Shown here: piece by piece, positions 1 through 7,028 of the stretch | Numbering within the stretch: the first letter of the stretch is position 1 | Layout of the letters: each line of letters opens with the position of its first letter | Assembly: GCA_035635575.1 (NCBI GenBank) | Contig: DASQAV010000035.1 | Location: 1-11,702 of the forward strand | Source of the DNA: WS-7 sp035635575 | GTDB lineage: Bacteria > Eisenbacteria > RBG-16-71-46 > SZUA-252 | Length of the DNA: 11,702 nt | Reading direction: 5' to 3' | Position numbers and translations under genes: made by a program | The notes under the pieces: model-generated | What the model was told of the DNA's origin: nothing | Databases searched by the model: none | What the model saw: only the letters and a program-made list of their open reading frames with translations

Positions 1-1
1 G

Positions 2-196
2 CTCGTGCGGGGCCAGATCGGATTGGATCGTGCCGGCTACGTGCGCGTGCGCCAAGGAGGCGGGACGACCGCCAAGGGAGTGTTCGCCGCCGGCGACGTC
101 TGCTCGCCGCACTGGCCCTCCATCGCGAACGCCGCGGGCCAAGGGGCCGCCGCCGCGTGGGAGATTGCAAGGTTCCTGGGCCGGGTCCCGGCCTAG
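2..196 (+). CDS. Thioredoxin-reductase-like FAD/NAD(P)-dependent oxidoreductase, C-terminal fragment
   Basis: The reading frame is open from the left edge and ends at TAG 194-196, so only the last 64 residues or so are present and the start lies outside the window. The fragment contains GVFAAGDV, the second FAD-contacting motif of the pyridine nucleotide-disulfide oxidoreductase class II family. It is followed by an Ala/Gly-rich helix (IANAAGQGAAAAWEI) and a short tail, the usual end of thioredoxin reductases and their relatives. Such enzymes move electrons from NAD(P)H through FAD to a disulfide or other acceptor in the cytoplasm. The redox-active CxxC and NADPH domain would lie upstream, so true thioredoxin reductase cannot be told from a ferredoxin/flavodoxin-reductase-like paralogue. 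It converges on the next gene with a 40-nt gap. Confidence 0.8.
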   Translation, partial: LVRGQIGLDRAGYVRVRQGGGTTAKGVFAAGDVCSPHWPSIANAAGQGAAAAWEIARFLGRVPA

Positions 197-236
197 GGCC
201 CGAGCCGAAGCATCGCATCCTCCTGTACCGGGACGG

Positions 237-1223
237 TCAGTAGTCCCCGACAGGGTAATAGCGTTTCCCGTCCATACTCTCCGCAAACGCGAAAGCGGCC
301 GCGCCCGCAATGCCGAGCTCACCTCCCAGGCGAATGCCGAAATGCCACGAGGTCACATTCTCGATTCGTTCCACCGGCGGGTACGGATACCAGTATTCGC
401 TGACCCGCCGGTTCAACGAGAGCACTTGAAGGACCAGCCCCAGGTGACCCTGGAGATTCAGTGCCGCCTGCGCCGCCAACCCCGGCGGTTTGAATCTCTC
501 ATATGGCGTGCGGTCCTCCCACAGGACCACCCCGGGAGCCACATCCAGGCTCACCGTCTGGCTGAGCCATCTCGTCGCTCGCACCCGGACGCCCACCTCC
601 TCCGACGAAGTCCCGAGAGCACCCAGGAAAGCGGTTCCTCCCAGGGAGTAGTCGCGTCCCAGGTTCCTGACGTAGCCAAGATCGATCGTGTAGAAGTGCT
701 CGGTGGAATAGCCACGGTCGCGGATCATGGCGGCGAAATCGGTGACGACGTAACCGCGGCACAGATTCGCGGGCGCCGCAGCGAAGCGCAGGGATCGAAA
801 CGGCTCGAGGACCTTTGTCGCGCCCGGGTACGGAATGGCGCGAGGGTCGCGAAAACTTTGCCCTTCGAAGGAGCCCAGATTCAGTCGTCGGAACACGACA
901 TCCCGGGTCACATCCCGGCCATCCTGATCGGTGATGCTCTTGATCCGGTACATCGGCACGTAGTCGAAGCCGCCGTCCAGGGCGGTCATCTTGACCATGC
1001 CGTCGGCGTGAGGCTCGATGTACGCAACCGTCCTCACGGAACCACCCTCCAGATCCACCTGAAAGAGCTCGGGAATGACGGTGTCGTAGGCTGGGGGATC
1101 GACCGGAAGAACGACTTCGGGAGGAAACTCGTTGGGATCCGGCTGGGCCCGTGCGGGTGCTTCTTCGGCCGAGGCGAGGCAGGGTACGAAGGCGAGGAGG
1201 ACCGCGACGAGTGCGTGGCGCAT
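237..1223 (-). CDS. Exported protein of unknown function, probable envelope/outer-membrane protein (328 aa)
   Basis: The product starts with a signal peptide (MRHALVAVLLAFVPCLASA, cleavage after ASA near residue 19). A Pro/Glu-rich stretch follows to about residue 45. Residues 50-125 read as a globular part containing VPMYRIKSITDQDGRDVT, where a position-by-position conversion statement ends in a charged segment. From about residue 155 to the end, alternating hydrophobic and polar residues with many Gly and Tyr suggest beta strands, and the protein ends in Tyr, as many outer-membrane barrels do. ATG 1223 is preceded by GGAAGGGG about 8 nt upstream, which supports this start. C15 lacks a small residue before it, so this is not a lipoprotein. 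It lies 90 nt downstream of efp on the same strand. No named family is recognised. Confidence 0.75.
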   Translation of the reverse strand: MRHALVAVLLAFVPCLASAEEAPARAQPDPNEFPPEVVLPVDPPAYDTVIPELFQVDLEGGSVRTVAYIEPHADGMVKMTALDGGFDYVPMYRIKSITDQDGRDVTRDVVFRRLNLGSFEGQSFRDPRAIPYPGATKVLEPFRSLRFAAAPANLCRGYVVTDFAAMIRDRGYSTEHFYTIDLGYVRNLGRDYSLGGTAFLGALGTSSEEVGVRVRATRWLSQTVSLDVAPGVVLWEDRTPYERFKPPGLAAQAALNLQGHLGLVLQVLSLNRRVSEYWYPYPPVERIENVTSWHFGIRLGGELGIAGAAAFAFAESMDGKRYYPVGDY

Positions 1224-1313
1224 GGCCAGCCCCTTCCGCGTGATGTTACGTCCGGCGAGTGCCTCTTAATCTAGCGCAAACAGGCCGGAACTACACGGGT
1301 CCAATCCGGAGAA

Positions 1314-1871
1314 CTACACCCGCTCGACGAAAGTTCCGTCCCGCGTGTCGATCTTTACGCGGTCGCCAATCCCCATGTGCTGAGGCACCTTGGTGACCAA
1401 TCCCGTGTTCATCCTGGCGATCTTGGGCGAGGAAGAGATGGTGGCGCCCTTGAGCACCGGGTCCGTCTCCACGATCTCCAGCTCCACGAACATGGGCACG
1501 TCCACCCCGACCGGGCGTCCCTCGAAGTAGGACATCTCCACGGTCATGTTCTCTACGAGGTAGTTGACCGCGTCGCCCAGGTGGTCCCGGGGGACGTTCA
1601 CCATCTCGTAGTTCTCGGTGTTCATGAACGTGAACTCGTCGCCGGAGCGGTAGAGATACTGGAGCGGGTGATGGTCCAGGTCGGCGCGGTTCACCTTGTC
1701 TTCCGAGCGGAACCGGTACTCCACCTGGCTCCCGGTGACCAGATTGACCATCTTGGCGTGCACCATCCCGCGCCAGTTGCCCGGCGTCACGTGGAGCACG
1801 TTCGTCACGCGGCAGGGCTTCCCATCGTGCAGGATCACCATGCCGACCTTCACTTGAGTTGCTGGAATCAC
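1314..1871 (-). CDS. efp: Elongation factor P
   Basis: EF-P binds between the P and E sites of the ribosome and stimulates peptide-bond formation at stretches of consecutive prolines. The 185-aa product has the usual family length: an N-terminal KOW-like domain (about 1-60), a first OB domain (about 65-126, with FMNTENYEMV) and a C-terminal OB domain (about 129-185, with VELEIVETDP and the terminal GDRVKIDTRDGTFVERV). The start is GTG at 1871 (MIPATQVKVG), because AAGGAGA lies 8 nt upstream on the minus strand and the length then fits. An in-frame GTG at 1934 would add 21 residues that do not resemble EF-P. Odd point: the tip loop of domain I reads HVTPGNWRG, so Asn32 occupies the position of the modified Lys (E. 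coli K34) or rhamnosylated Arg. A promoter-like pair lies just upstream. Confidence 0.97.
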   Translation of the reverse strand: MIPATQVKVGMVILHDGKPCRVTNVLHVTPGNWRGMVHAKMVNLVTGSQVEYRFRSEDKVNRADLDHHPLQYLYRSGDEFTFMNTENYEMVNVPRDHLGDAVNYLVENMTVEMSYFEGRPVGVDVPMFVELEIVETDPVLKGATISSSPKIARMNTGLVTKVPQHMGIGDRVKIDTRDGTFVERV

Positions 1872-1915
1872 AGCGAAATCTCCTTCACAGTTTGAAATTT
1901 GATTGGCAGCCGACG

Positions 1916-1944
1916 AGTGTAGCAGGAGTGACACGGGGGCGCAA
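1916..1944 (-). promoter_or_regulatory. Putative sigma-70-type promoter of efp
   Basis: On the minus strand TTGCGC (1944-1939) is followed after exactly 17 nt by TACACT (1921-1916). The -10 keeps the T, A, A and T of the consensus, and the -35 keeps TTG. It lies between the end of the preceding ORF (1962) and the efp start (1871), giving a leader of about 40 nt. The -35 is weak, so the call rests mainly on spacing and location. Confidence 0.35.
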
Positions 1945-1961
1945 GGCGGGGTGGCGCTCTG

Positions 1962-2234
1962 CTACTTGGCGGTTTCCTTCGACAGTTGATCCTTCAGCCA
2001 GGCGACGAATTCATCCTCGCCGACGCGCGTCCCGGGATCTTGGTGGGGCCAGAGACCCACCAGCCGCACCATCCTCACATAGGGATCATGGCCTGACGGC
2101 GACGCGCTGTACATGGCCGCCTGCCGGGCGTCCGCAGAGTCAGCCAGTTGCAACTCTTCAATCAAGGGTCTCCTAGGCGGACGCACGGGCTGTATGGAGT
2201 CATCGGTGAGATTGCCGGAGGCATCGTACGTCAT
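1962..2234 (-). CDS. ORF of 90 aa, probable frameshifted C-terminus of the upstream secreted protein
   Basis: This ORF runs from ATG 2234 to TAG 1962 and overlaps the end of the 181-aa ORF by 35 nt in another frame. No Shine-Dalgarno sequence precedes the ATG (cctcccgtccagagtc). The product begins abruptly as if inside a domain (MTYDASGNLTDDSIQPV) and ends in a charged helix (DEFVAWLKDQLSKETAK). Its third codon positions are mainly G or C, as expected for coding DNA. In the same frame the sequence stays open upstream to a TAA at 2277-2279. The most economical reading is that the ORF is the C-terminal third of the 2200-2745 protein, displaced by one base. The alternative is a small overlapping gene translated by coupling. 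No family is recognised. Confidence 0.5.
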   Translation of the reverse strand: MTYDASGNLTDDSIQPVRPPRRPLIEELQLADSADARQAAMYSASPSGHDPYVRMVRLVGLWPHQDPGTRVGEDEFVAWLKDQLSKETAK

Positions 2235-2745
2235 GACTCTGGACGGGAGGATTCGCGCTCTCCCAGTCGCGAGGGATTACTCTTGCGAGGAATCGATCTC
2301 GCGCGGCAACCAGTGGACCTCGATCGCCCCAATGTACGACGGGATCGGCGCTGCCGGAATCAGCCCAGATGCCAAAGGGCGCCCACATGCAGCCATTGGC
2401 TCGGTAGTACCGCTCGAACCCCTCCCCAATGCCCTGGTCCGCGAATACGACGTATCGTATCCCCTTTCGGAATCCGGGCTCATCCTCGGTGTTCGGCGTC
2501 TGTGAGAGTGTGAGCTCAGGAGGCCCCTCACCCTTCAGGTATCGCACTTGATCGAAGTGATAGCGCTTGATGATTCGCACGCCGCTTCTAGAGACGTACT
2601 CTTCCTTGTCGACCGTGCCGACAAAGATGAGGTGCGACAAACGCAACTGTTCCTCGAAAGAGATCCCCACGCAGAGGGTGTGACCTGCGCGAGGGCCGCC
2701 TGCGAGGAAGAGAAGAATTGCAACTGCAGTAATCCGTAGGCGCAC
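2200..2745 (-). CDS. Secreted protein of unknown function, possibly frameshifted near its end (181 aa)
   Basis: The product starts with a signal peptide (MRLRITAVAILLFLAGGPRAG). The mature part begins with a Cys and SHLIFVGTVDKEEY, then an RYLKGEGP segment, YVVFADQG and a Cys near NGCMWAPFG. This pattern resembles exported netrin/TIMP-like (NTR) hypothetical proteins, in which an N-terminal Cys, a VFVGTV strand and a later Cys recur; the resemblance is by eye. The start is GTG 2745, four nt after the stop of the preceding 49-aa gene, with only a weak AGGT as ribosome site, so coupling is likely. The last 20 or so residues (WESANPPVQSHDVRCLRQSHR) look out of frame, and a plausible continuation lies in the overlapping 90-aa ORF. 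Third-position G/C bias is weaker here than in the large genes nearby. Confidence 0.65.
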   Translation of the reverse strand: MRLRITAVAILLFLAGGPRAGHTLCVGISFEEQLRLSHLIFVGTVDKEEYVSRSGVRIIKRYHFDQVRYLKGEGPPELTLSQTPNTEDEPGFRKGIRYVVFADQGIGEGFERYYRANGCMWAPFGIWADSGSADPVVHWGDRGPLVAARDRFLARVIPRDWESANPPVQSHDVRCLRQSHR

Positions 2746-2748
2746 GAG

Positions 2749-2898
2749 CTACCTGGCTGCCCGCGACGTAATCGCCCCGATCGCAACTCCAACCGCCACA
2801 CCCAGACCCACGCCAACCGCGATGTTGTGCGTCGCGACTCCCAGGCCGCAGCCGATCGCGATTCCGATCGCGATCCAGAATCCCATCTTCTGATTCAT
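2749..2898 (-). CDS. Small glycine-zipper membrane protein (49 aa)
   Basis: This gene encodes 49 residues: a short polar start (MNQKMG), then two hydrophobic segments (about 6-22 and 25-44) made of Gly-x-x-x-Gly repeats such as GIAIGCGLGVA and GVGLGVAVGVAIGAI, and a basic tail (SRAAR). Such Gly spacing promotes tight helix packing, so it is probably a small double-pass inner-membrane protein or oligomer. Its ATG (2898-2896) overlaps the TGA of the DUF2231 gene (2897-2895) as ATGA, the classic arrangement for translational coupling. A GA/G-rich stretch (gaggcggggggcgcg) precedes it. Short Gly-zipper proteins of this look are common unnamed bacterial proteins; no function can be assigned. Confidence 0.7.
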   Translation of the reverse strand: MNQKMGFWIAIGIAIGCGLGVATHNIAVGVGLGVAVGVAIGAITSRAAR

Positions 2899-3380
2899 CG
2901 CGCCCCCCGCCTCGTCGTGCGCGGCAACGCATGGCTGCTCGGCGCCGCTCGTGCGGCCGCCTTCACGCGGCCGGCGCCGTGCCGGTAGACCAGCTCGCCT
3001 CCCAGGTATCCCGTGTAGACCGTCAGCCCCGCCGCCGCGATCGCGACGATCGTCGAGAGCCAGAGCCCCCGGCCGCTGGTGCGCACCGCCCAGGAGAGCA
3101 AGGTCGCGAGCCCAAGCGTGCCCAGCGCCCAGAGGCAGGTCTGCTCGTGCTTCTCGATCGCCGCATCCGGCACCCCTTGATCCACGGCCTTGTCGTGAAC
3201 CGCGTTGCCGCTGAAATACGCGACTCCCGAGCCGGCGAGCCCGAGCGTGAGCAATACCGGCCCGAACCACCGGACCCACGACCGCTGGAGGAGCATGTAG
3301 ATCAGCTCCATCAAGGCGCCGACGACCGCCAGCGCGATCGGGAAATGGACCACGGCCGGATGAAGATCGAGACCGAACAT
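2895..3380 (-). CDS. DUF2231 family four-helix membrane protein (161 aa)
   Basis: The sequence has the hallmarks of DUF2231: the N-terminal LHPAVVHFPIALAVV and the C-terminal GYLGGELVYRHGAG. Four membrane segments are visible at about 13-32, 40-57, 82-98 and 107-126. Histidines stand at H7, H12, H62, H78 and H134, several close to membrane faces. The family has no established biochemical role that I can name with certainty. ATG 3380 overlaps the TGA of the large dehydrogenase as TGATG, so synthesis is probably coupled to it. The short product fits the family's usual length of about 140-180 aa; an in-frame upstream extension would lie inside the dehydrogenase and lacks membrane character. It could be a membrane partner of that dehydrogenase (inference from context). 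Confidence 0.88.
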   Translation of the reverse strand: MFGLDLHPAVVHFPIALAVVGALMELIYMLLQRSWVRWFGPVLLTLGLAGSGVAYFSGNAVHDKAVDQGVPDAAIEKHEQTCLWALGTLGLATLLSWAVRTSGRGLWLSTIVAIAAAGLTVYTGYLGGELVYRHGAGRVKAAARAAPSSHALPRTTRRGAR

Positions 3381-6310
3381 CAGACTCCGTAGGCGCGACG
3401 CAGGATTGCCATCGTGTGCACGACCTCCCTCTTCGCGCCATGCGCGATCTGGATGTTGCATGTGCCGCAGCCGGTGAGAATAGCTTCGGCCTTCGTGCGG
3501 TCCAGCTCCTTGAAGAGCGGCGCCCCGATCTCCTGCGCCGTCTCGTAGTTCTCGGCTTTCATACCGTAGGTGCCCGCGATGCCGCAACACGAGTCGTCGA
3601 TGGGACGAACGTCCACGCCCGGAACCAGCTTCAGGAGCTTGATCGGCTCCTCCGTGATTCCCTGCGCCACCGAGTGACACGCGTTGTGATACACGACCGA
3701 GATCGGCACCTCCTTGAAATCGGTCCGGAGCTCCCCGCGCTCATGGAGCTTCCAGAGATATTGGTGGATGTCGATCGTGTGCGCCGCGAGACGCCTCGCC
3801 TCCTCCGTGCCCAGAATGCGCGGATAGTCCTCGATGAGGGCCAAGCCACAAGAGGGCGCACTGGCGACCACGGTAAATCCTCTGTCGACGAGCGGCAGCA
3901 AAATCTCAAGATTGCGGCGCGCGTCCGCGACGATGGAGCGCTCGGCGCCCATGGTGATGAGCGCGATGCCGCAGCAGCGCTGCTCCGGCACCACGACCTC
4001 GATGCCGTTCGCCTCGAGAACCTTCACCGTCGCCTCGGCCTCCCCTTTCGGGTCGTGGAACCGCGCGAAGCATCCGGCGAAGTAGGCAACGCGCTTGGTG
4101 ATGGGCACGTCACGGTCCGGCATGGGGCCAAGACGCGCGTGCGCATGCGATCCTGCCGCATTCTGCGGGGCGGTGAGCGGCAGCGCGAGCGCCCGCTTTG
4201 CCGCAGCGCCCCCCGTCGCGAACGGCCGTCGGAACCGCGGCAGGTCCAGCTTCCCCGCGACCTTCCCCACGCTCTCGCGCGCGGCGCGCTCCAGGGGCGA
4301 CCCCACGACGAGATTCACCGCGGCCGGCGCCAGTCCCGCCACGGCGGCGACCTTGTCCGCGTGCCCCAGGATCCAGTTCCGCACCGGCATCCCGTGCTTC
4401 TCGACGAACTCCTTCCGCGCCGCGATCGCGAGGCCGGGGATGTCCACCTGGCTCGGGCATTCGGTCAGGCACATCTTGCAGTTGAAGCAGGAATCCATCA
4501 CTTCCTTGAGCGGCTTCTCCGTGAGCGACTCGCGCGAGAGCTCCCCGCGGATCATCTCCATCAGGAGAACCGCCTTCGCCCGCGCGGTGTGCGGCTCGAG
4601 CGAGGTCGTGTTGCCCACCGGGCAGTAGTCGCGGCACGTCCCGCACCCGTGACACATCTCGATCATGTCGCGGTATTCGGGCTCGTCGAACACGGTGCCG
4701 GTCTCGACGTAGGTGTTGGTGTAGCGCGAGAAATCCTCGGGGAACGTGCGCGCATCCGAGATCACGTTGCCCGGGTTCAGAATCCCGGCGGGATCCATCG
4801 CGCGCTTCACGCGCGCCATGACCGCATACGCCCTGGGATACTGGCGCTCGAGATAGGGCGCCCGGAGGATGCCGTCGCCATGCTCCCCCGTGATGGTGCC
4901 GCCCAGGCTCCAGGTCAGCTCGAAGGCATCCTCCGCCATCGCCGCCATGCGGCTCTGGAAGGTGCCGTCGTGCGGGTCCAGGAGCGGCATCACGTGGACG
5001 TTTCCGTTCCCGGCGTGCCCGAAGATCGCAAAGCGGGTCCGATGCTTCTGGAACATGGCGCGGAGGCCGTTGATGTAATCGCCCAGGCGCTCCGCGGGCA
5101 CGGCGGTGTCGTCGATGAAGTTCATCGGTTTCTCGACGGGCGAGGCGCGGTAGATCAGGGGCAGCGCCGCCTTCCGGACCGCCCAGAGGCGCGCCGCCTC
5201 ATCGGCATTCCGGGCCGCGCGGAAATCGAGCACCTTGCCGCGCCGCGCCGCGGCCCATTCCTCGATGGCCGCGATGCCCGCGCGCGCCTCCTCGGCCGTC
5301 TCGCCCTCGAACTCCACGAGGATCGAGGAGTCGAAGCGCTCGGGGATCAAGGGACGGAGGTCCGCTCGATCCTTCCGAACGAACGCAAGGAAGGTGTGAT
5401 CCATCGCCTCGATGGCGGAGGCGCCCAGGCGGCGCGATTCCAAGACTGCCTCGGTGGCGTCCTCCCAGGAGGCGAAGTAGAGAAGCGCCACCGCGGTCGC
5501 CTTGGGCTTGGGGACGAGCCGCATCGTCACGTCGGTCACGATTCCCAGGGTGCCCTCGGAGCCCACGATCAGCCGCATCGGATCGAATCGAGGCGCGATC
5601 GAGCTGACCTGATCGCCGGGAGCCCACGCGCCCCAGAGGTCATAACCACACGAATTCTTGTTCGACTTCGGGCGCTCGGGGAGAAACGCCGGCGCGCCTT
5701 CGCGCAGGATCCCCTCCACCTCCGACGACACCCGGCGCCAGGCGGGCCCCTCGTCACCACCGCCCGCGTGCGTTCCCAGCCGCACCACGCTGCCGTCGTG
5801 CATCACCACCGTCATGCCCAGCACGTGATCCTTCGTCGAGCCGTGACGCAGCGTGTGCGCGCCGGAAGCGTTGGTCCCCACGTTCCCGCCGATCGTGCAG
5901 AAATCGCCGCTCGAGGGATCGGGCCCGAGCCTGAGGCCCGCCCCGCGGACCGCTTTCTGGACGCGGGTGTGAATCGCGCCCGGCTCGACCCGCACGGTCC
6001 TCCGCTCCGCGTCGATCCCGACGACGCGATTCATGTGCGCGGCAAAATCCAGGATGATCCCCGGTCCCAGAGCCTGTCCCGCCAGGCTGGACCCGCCGCC
6101 GCGCGCGGTCACCGGCACGCCCGCGGTGGCCGCGTAGGCAACGACCCGGGCTACATCGGACTCGTTCCGAGGGGAAACGACGGCGAGAGGCTTGCGGCGG
6201 AAGATGCAGGCTGCGGTGGAGAACAGGGCGAGCGCTACGGGGTCGGTCCGAACCTCACCTTGGAGGAGGGGCCGAAGATCGCGCTCGATCTCGAGTTGTC
6301 GTGGATCCAT
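3380..6310 (-). CDS. FAD-linked 2-hydroxyacid dehydrogenase fused to 4Fe-4S and CCG (heterodisulfide-reductase-like) domains
   Basis: This 976-aa protein joins a GlcD/D-lactate-dehydrogenase-like flavoprotein to an iron-sulfur electron-transfer part, the architecture of E. coli YdiJ-type proteins. Residues 40-265 are the PCMH-type FAD domain (TARGGGSSLAGQALGPG; CTIGGNVGTNASGAHTLRHG near 138-157). Residues 270-515 are the FAD-oxidase C-terminal domain, with GHAGNGNVHV (431-440) and GEHGDG (475-480). Two 4Fe-4S motifs follow: C553/C556/C559/C563 and C608/C611/C614/C618. After an Ala-rich linker (about 690-735) come two CCG domains (C747, CC 779-780, C821; C878, CC 908-909, C948/C951). It should oxidise a D-2-hydroxyacid such as lactate, glycolate or 2-hydroxyglutarate and pass electrons to a quinone; the exact substrate cannot be read. 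ATG 6310 has a G-rich site (GGGGGGATGA) upstream. It lies 25 nt after the channel gene and overlaps DUF2231. Confidence 0.93.
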   Translation of the reverse strand: MDPRQLEIERDLRPLLQGEVRTDPVALALFSTAACIFRRKPLAVVSPRNESDVARVVAYAATAGVPVTARGGGSSLAGQALGPGIILDFAAHMNRVVGIDAERRTVRVEPGAIHTRVQKAVRGAGLRLGPDPSSGDFCTIGGNVGTNASGAHTLRHGSTKDHVLGMTVVMHDGSVVRLGTHAGGGDEGPAWRRVSSEVEGILREGAPAFLPERPKSNKNSCGYDLWGAWAPGDQVSSIAPRFDPMRLIVGSEGTLGIVTDVTMRLVPKPKATAVALLYFASWEDATEAVLESRRLGASAIEAMDHTFLAFVRKDRADLRPLIPERFDSSILVEFEGETAEEARAGIAAIEEWAAARRGKVLDFRAARNADEAARLWAVRKAALPLIYRASPVEKPMNFIDDTAVPAERLGDYINGLRAMFQKHRTRFAIFGHAGNGNVHVMPLLDPHDGTFQSRMAAMAEDAFELTWSLGGTITGEHGDGILRAPYLERQYPRAYAVMARVKRAMDPAGILNPGNVISDARTFPEDFSRYTNTYVETGTVFDEPEYRDMIEMCHGCGTCRDYCPVGNTTSLEPHTARAKAVLLMEMIRGELSRESLTEKPLKEVMDSCFNCKMCLTECPSQVDIPGLAIAARKEFVEKHGMPVRNWILGHADKVAAVAGLAPAAVNLVVGSPLERAARESVGKVAGKLDLPRFRRPFATGGAAAKRALALPLTAPQNAAGSHAHARLGPMPDRDVPITKRVAYFAGCFARFHDPKGEAEATVKVLEANGIEVVVPEQRCCGIALITMGAERSIVADARRNLEILLPLVDRGFTVVASAPSCGLALIEDYPRILGTEEARRLAAHTIDIHQYLWKLHERGELRTDFKEVPISVVYHNACHSVAQGITEEPIKLLKLVPGVDVRPIDDSCCGIAGTYGMKAENYETAQEIGAPLFKELDRTKAEAILTGCGTCNIQIAHGAKREVVHTMAILRRAYGV

Positions 6311-6335
6311 TCATCCCCCCGGGCGCGGGGGTACG

Positions 6336-7010
6336 TCAAGCACGTCGCGCTAGGAAGAACCGGTCATAGAGTACGGCTGCGGCCCCACCGCCAACCAGGG
6401 GCCCTGCCCAGTATAACCACTGGTCCTGCCAATAGCGCGAGACCAAGGCGGGCCCAAAGGCGCGGGCGGGGTTCATGGCGGCCCCGGTCAGGGCGCCGCC
6501 CATCAGAATATCGGCCATGATCGTCAGCCCTATCGCCAATCCCGCGAAGCCGCTAGGCGCGCGCGGGTCGACGGCCACCCCGAAGATCACGGTTACCAGA
6601 AAAAAGGTCATGATGGCCTCGATCGTGAACCCCATTCTCGGCCCGATGGTCGGATCGATGGTCGGGGTTCCCAGGTGCACGTCCACGGGACCGCCCTGGT
6701 AGACATGGCAGATGATGGCCGCCGCCATCGTCGCGCCCAGGAGCTGGGCCACCCAGTAGGAGAGCATCTTGCGCAGGTCGATCCGCTTGGTGACCCACAT
6801 TCCAAAGGAGACCGCGGGATTGAAGTGGCCGCCGGAGATGTGCCCGAAGGCGTAAACCCCGATCAGGATGGCGAGCCCGTGGGCCAGCGCGATGCCGGTC
6901 GTGCCGACCGACTGCGTGGCCTGCTGCTGCATGATGGCGCCGACGCCGAAGAAGACGAGCCCGAACGTGCCGATCAGCTCCGCGAGGAAATTCCGCGCGC
7001 CCTGAACCAT
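6336..7010 (-). CDS. MIP family channel (aquaporin/aquaglyceroporin-like)
   Basis: This 224-aa, six-helix membrane channel has both half-helix motifs: NPA at 64-66 (GHISGGHFNPAVS) and NPA at 180-182 (GAAMNPARAFGPAL). Aligned by eye to AqpZ and plant tonoplast intrinsic proteins, the aromatic/arginine filter is H44, I168, A177 and R183. AqpZ has Phe, His, Thr and Arg there. The H-I-A-R set matches plant TIPs that pass water plus small neutral solutes, so permeation of more than water is likely but unproven. The C-terminal half (MNPARAFGPALVSRYW...YWAGPLVGG) is also TIP-like. ATG 7010 follows a G-rich site (GGGGGGTAGGC). The gene begins 18 nt after the M42 peptidase and ends 25 nt before the dehydrogenase, so it is probably in the same operon. 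Confidence 0.93.
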   Translation of the reverse strand: MVQGARNFLAELIGTFGLVFFGVGAIMQQQATQSVGTTGIALAHGLAILIGVYAFGHISGGHFNPAVSFGMWVTKRIDLRKMLSYWVAQLLGATMAAAIICHVYQGGPVDVHLGTPTIDPTIGPRMGFTIEAIMTFFLVTVIFGVAVDPRAPSGFAGLAIGLTIMADILMGGALTGAAMNPARAFGPALVSRYWQDQWLYWAGPLVGGGAAAVLYDRFFLARRA

Positions 7011-7028
7011 GCCTACCCCCCCAGCCCC

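Noticed and set aside
179..193. Perfect GC palindrome GGCCGGG-T-CCCGGCC at the end of the flavoprotein gene
   Set aside because: It lies between convergent genes, where a terminator is expected, but the loop is one base and no T-run follows on either strand.
30..1274. A 414-aa open frame on the + strand opposite the 328-aa exported protein
   Set aside because: It is Arg/Pro-rich and overlaps the flavoprotein end. The minus frame has a signal peptide and a good ribosome site.
1288..1319. Direct repeat GAACTACAC at the efp stop codon
   Set aside because: Nine bases in two copies 23 nt apart, one of them part of the coding end; it may be a small local duplication with no visible function.
3416..6520. 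A 1034-aa open frame on the + strand opposite the dehydrogenase
   Set aside because: The minus strand here has complete FAD, Fe-S and CCG motifs. The + frame is Arg/His/Gly-rich without motifs, as expected when GC-rich codons are read in antisense.
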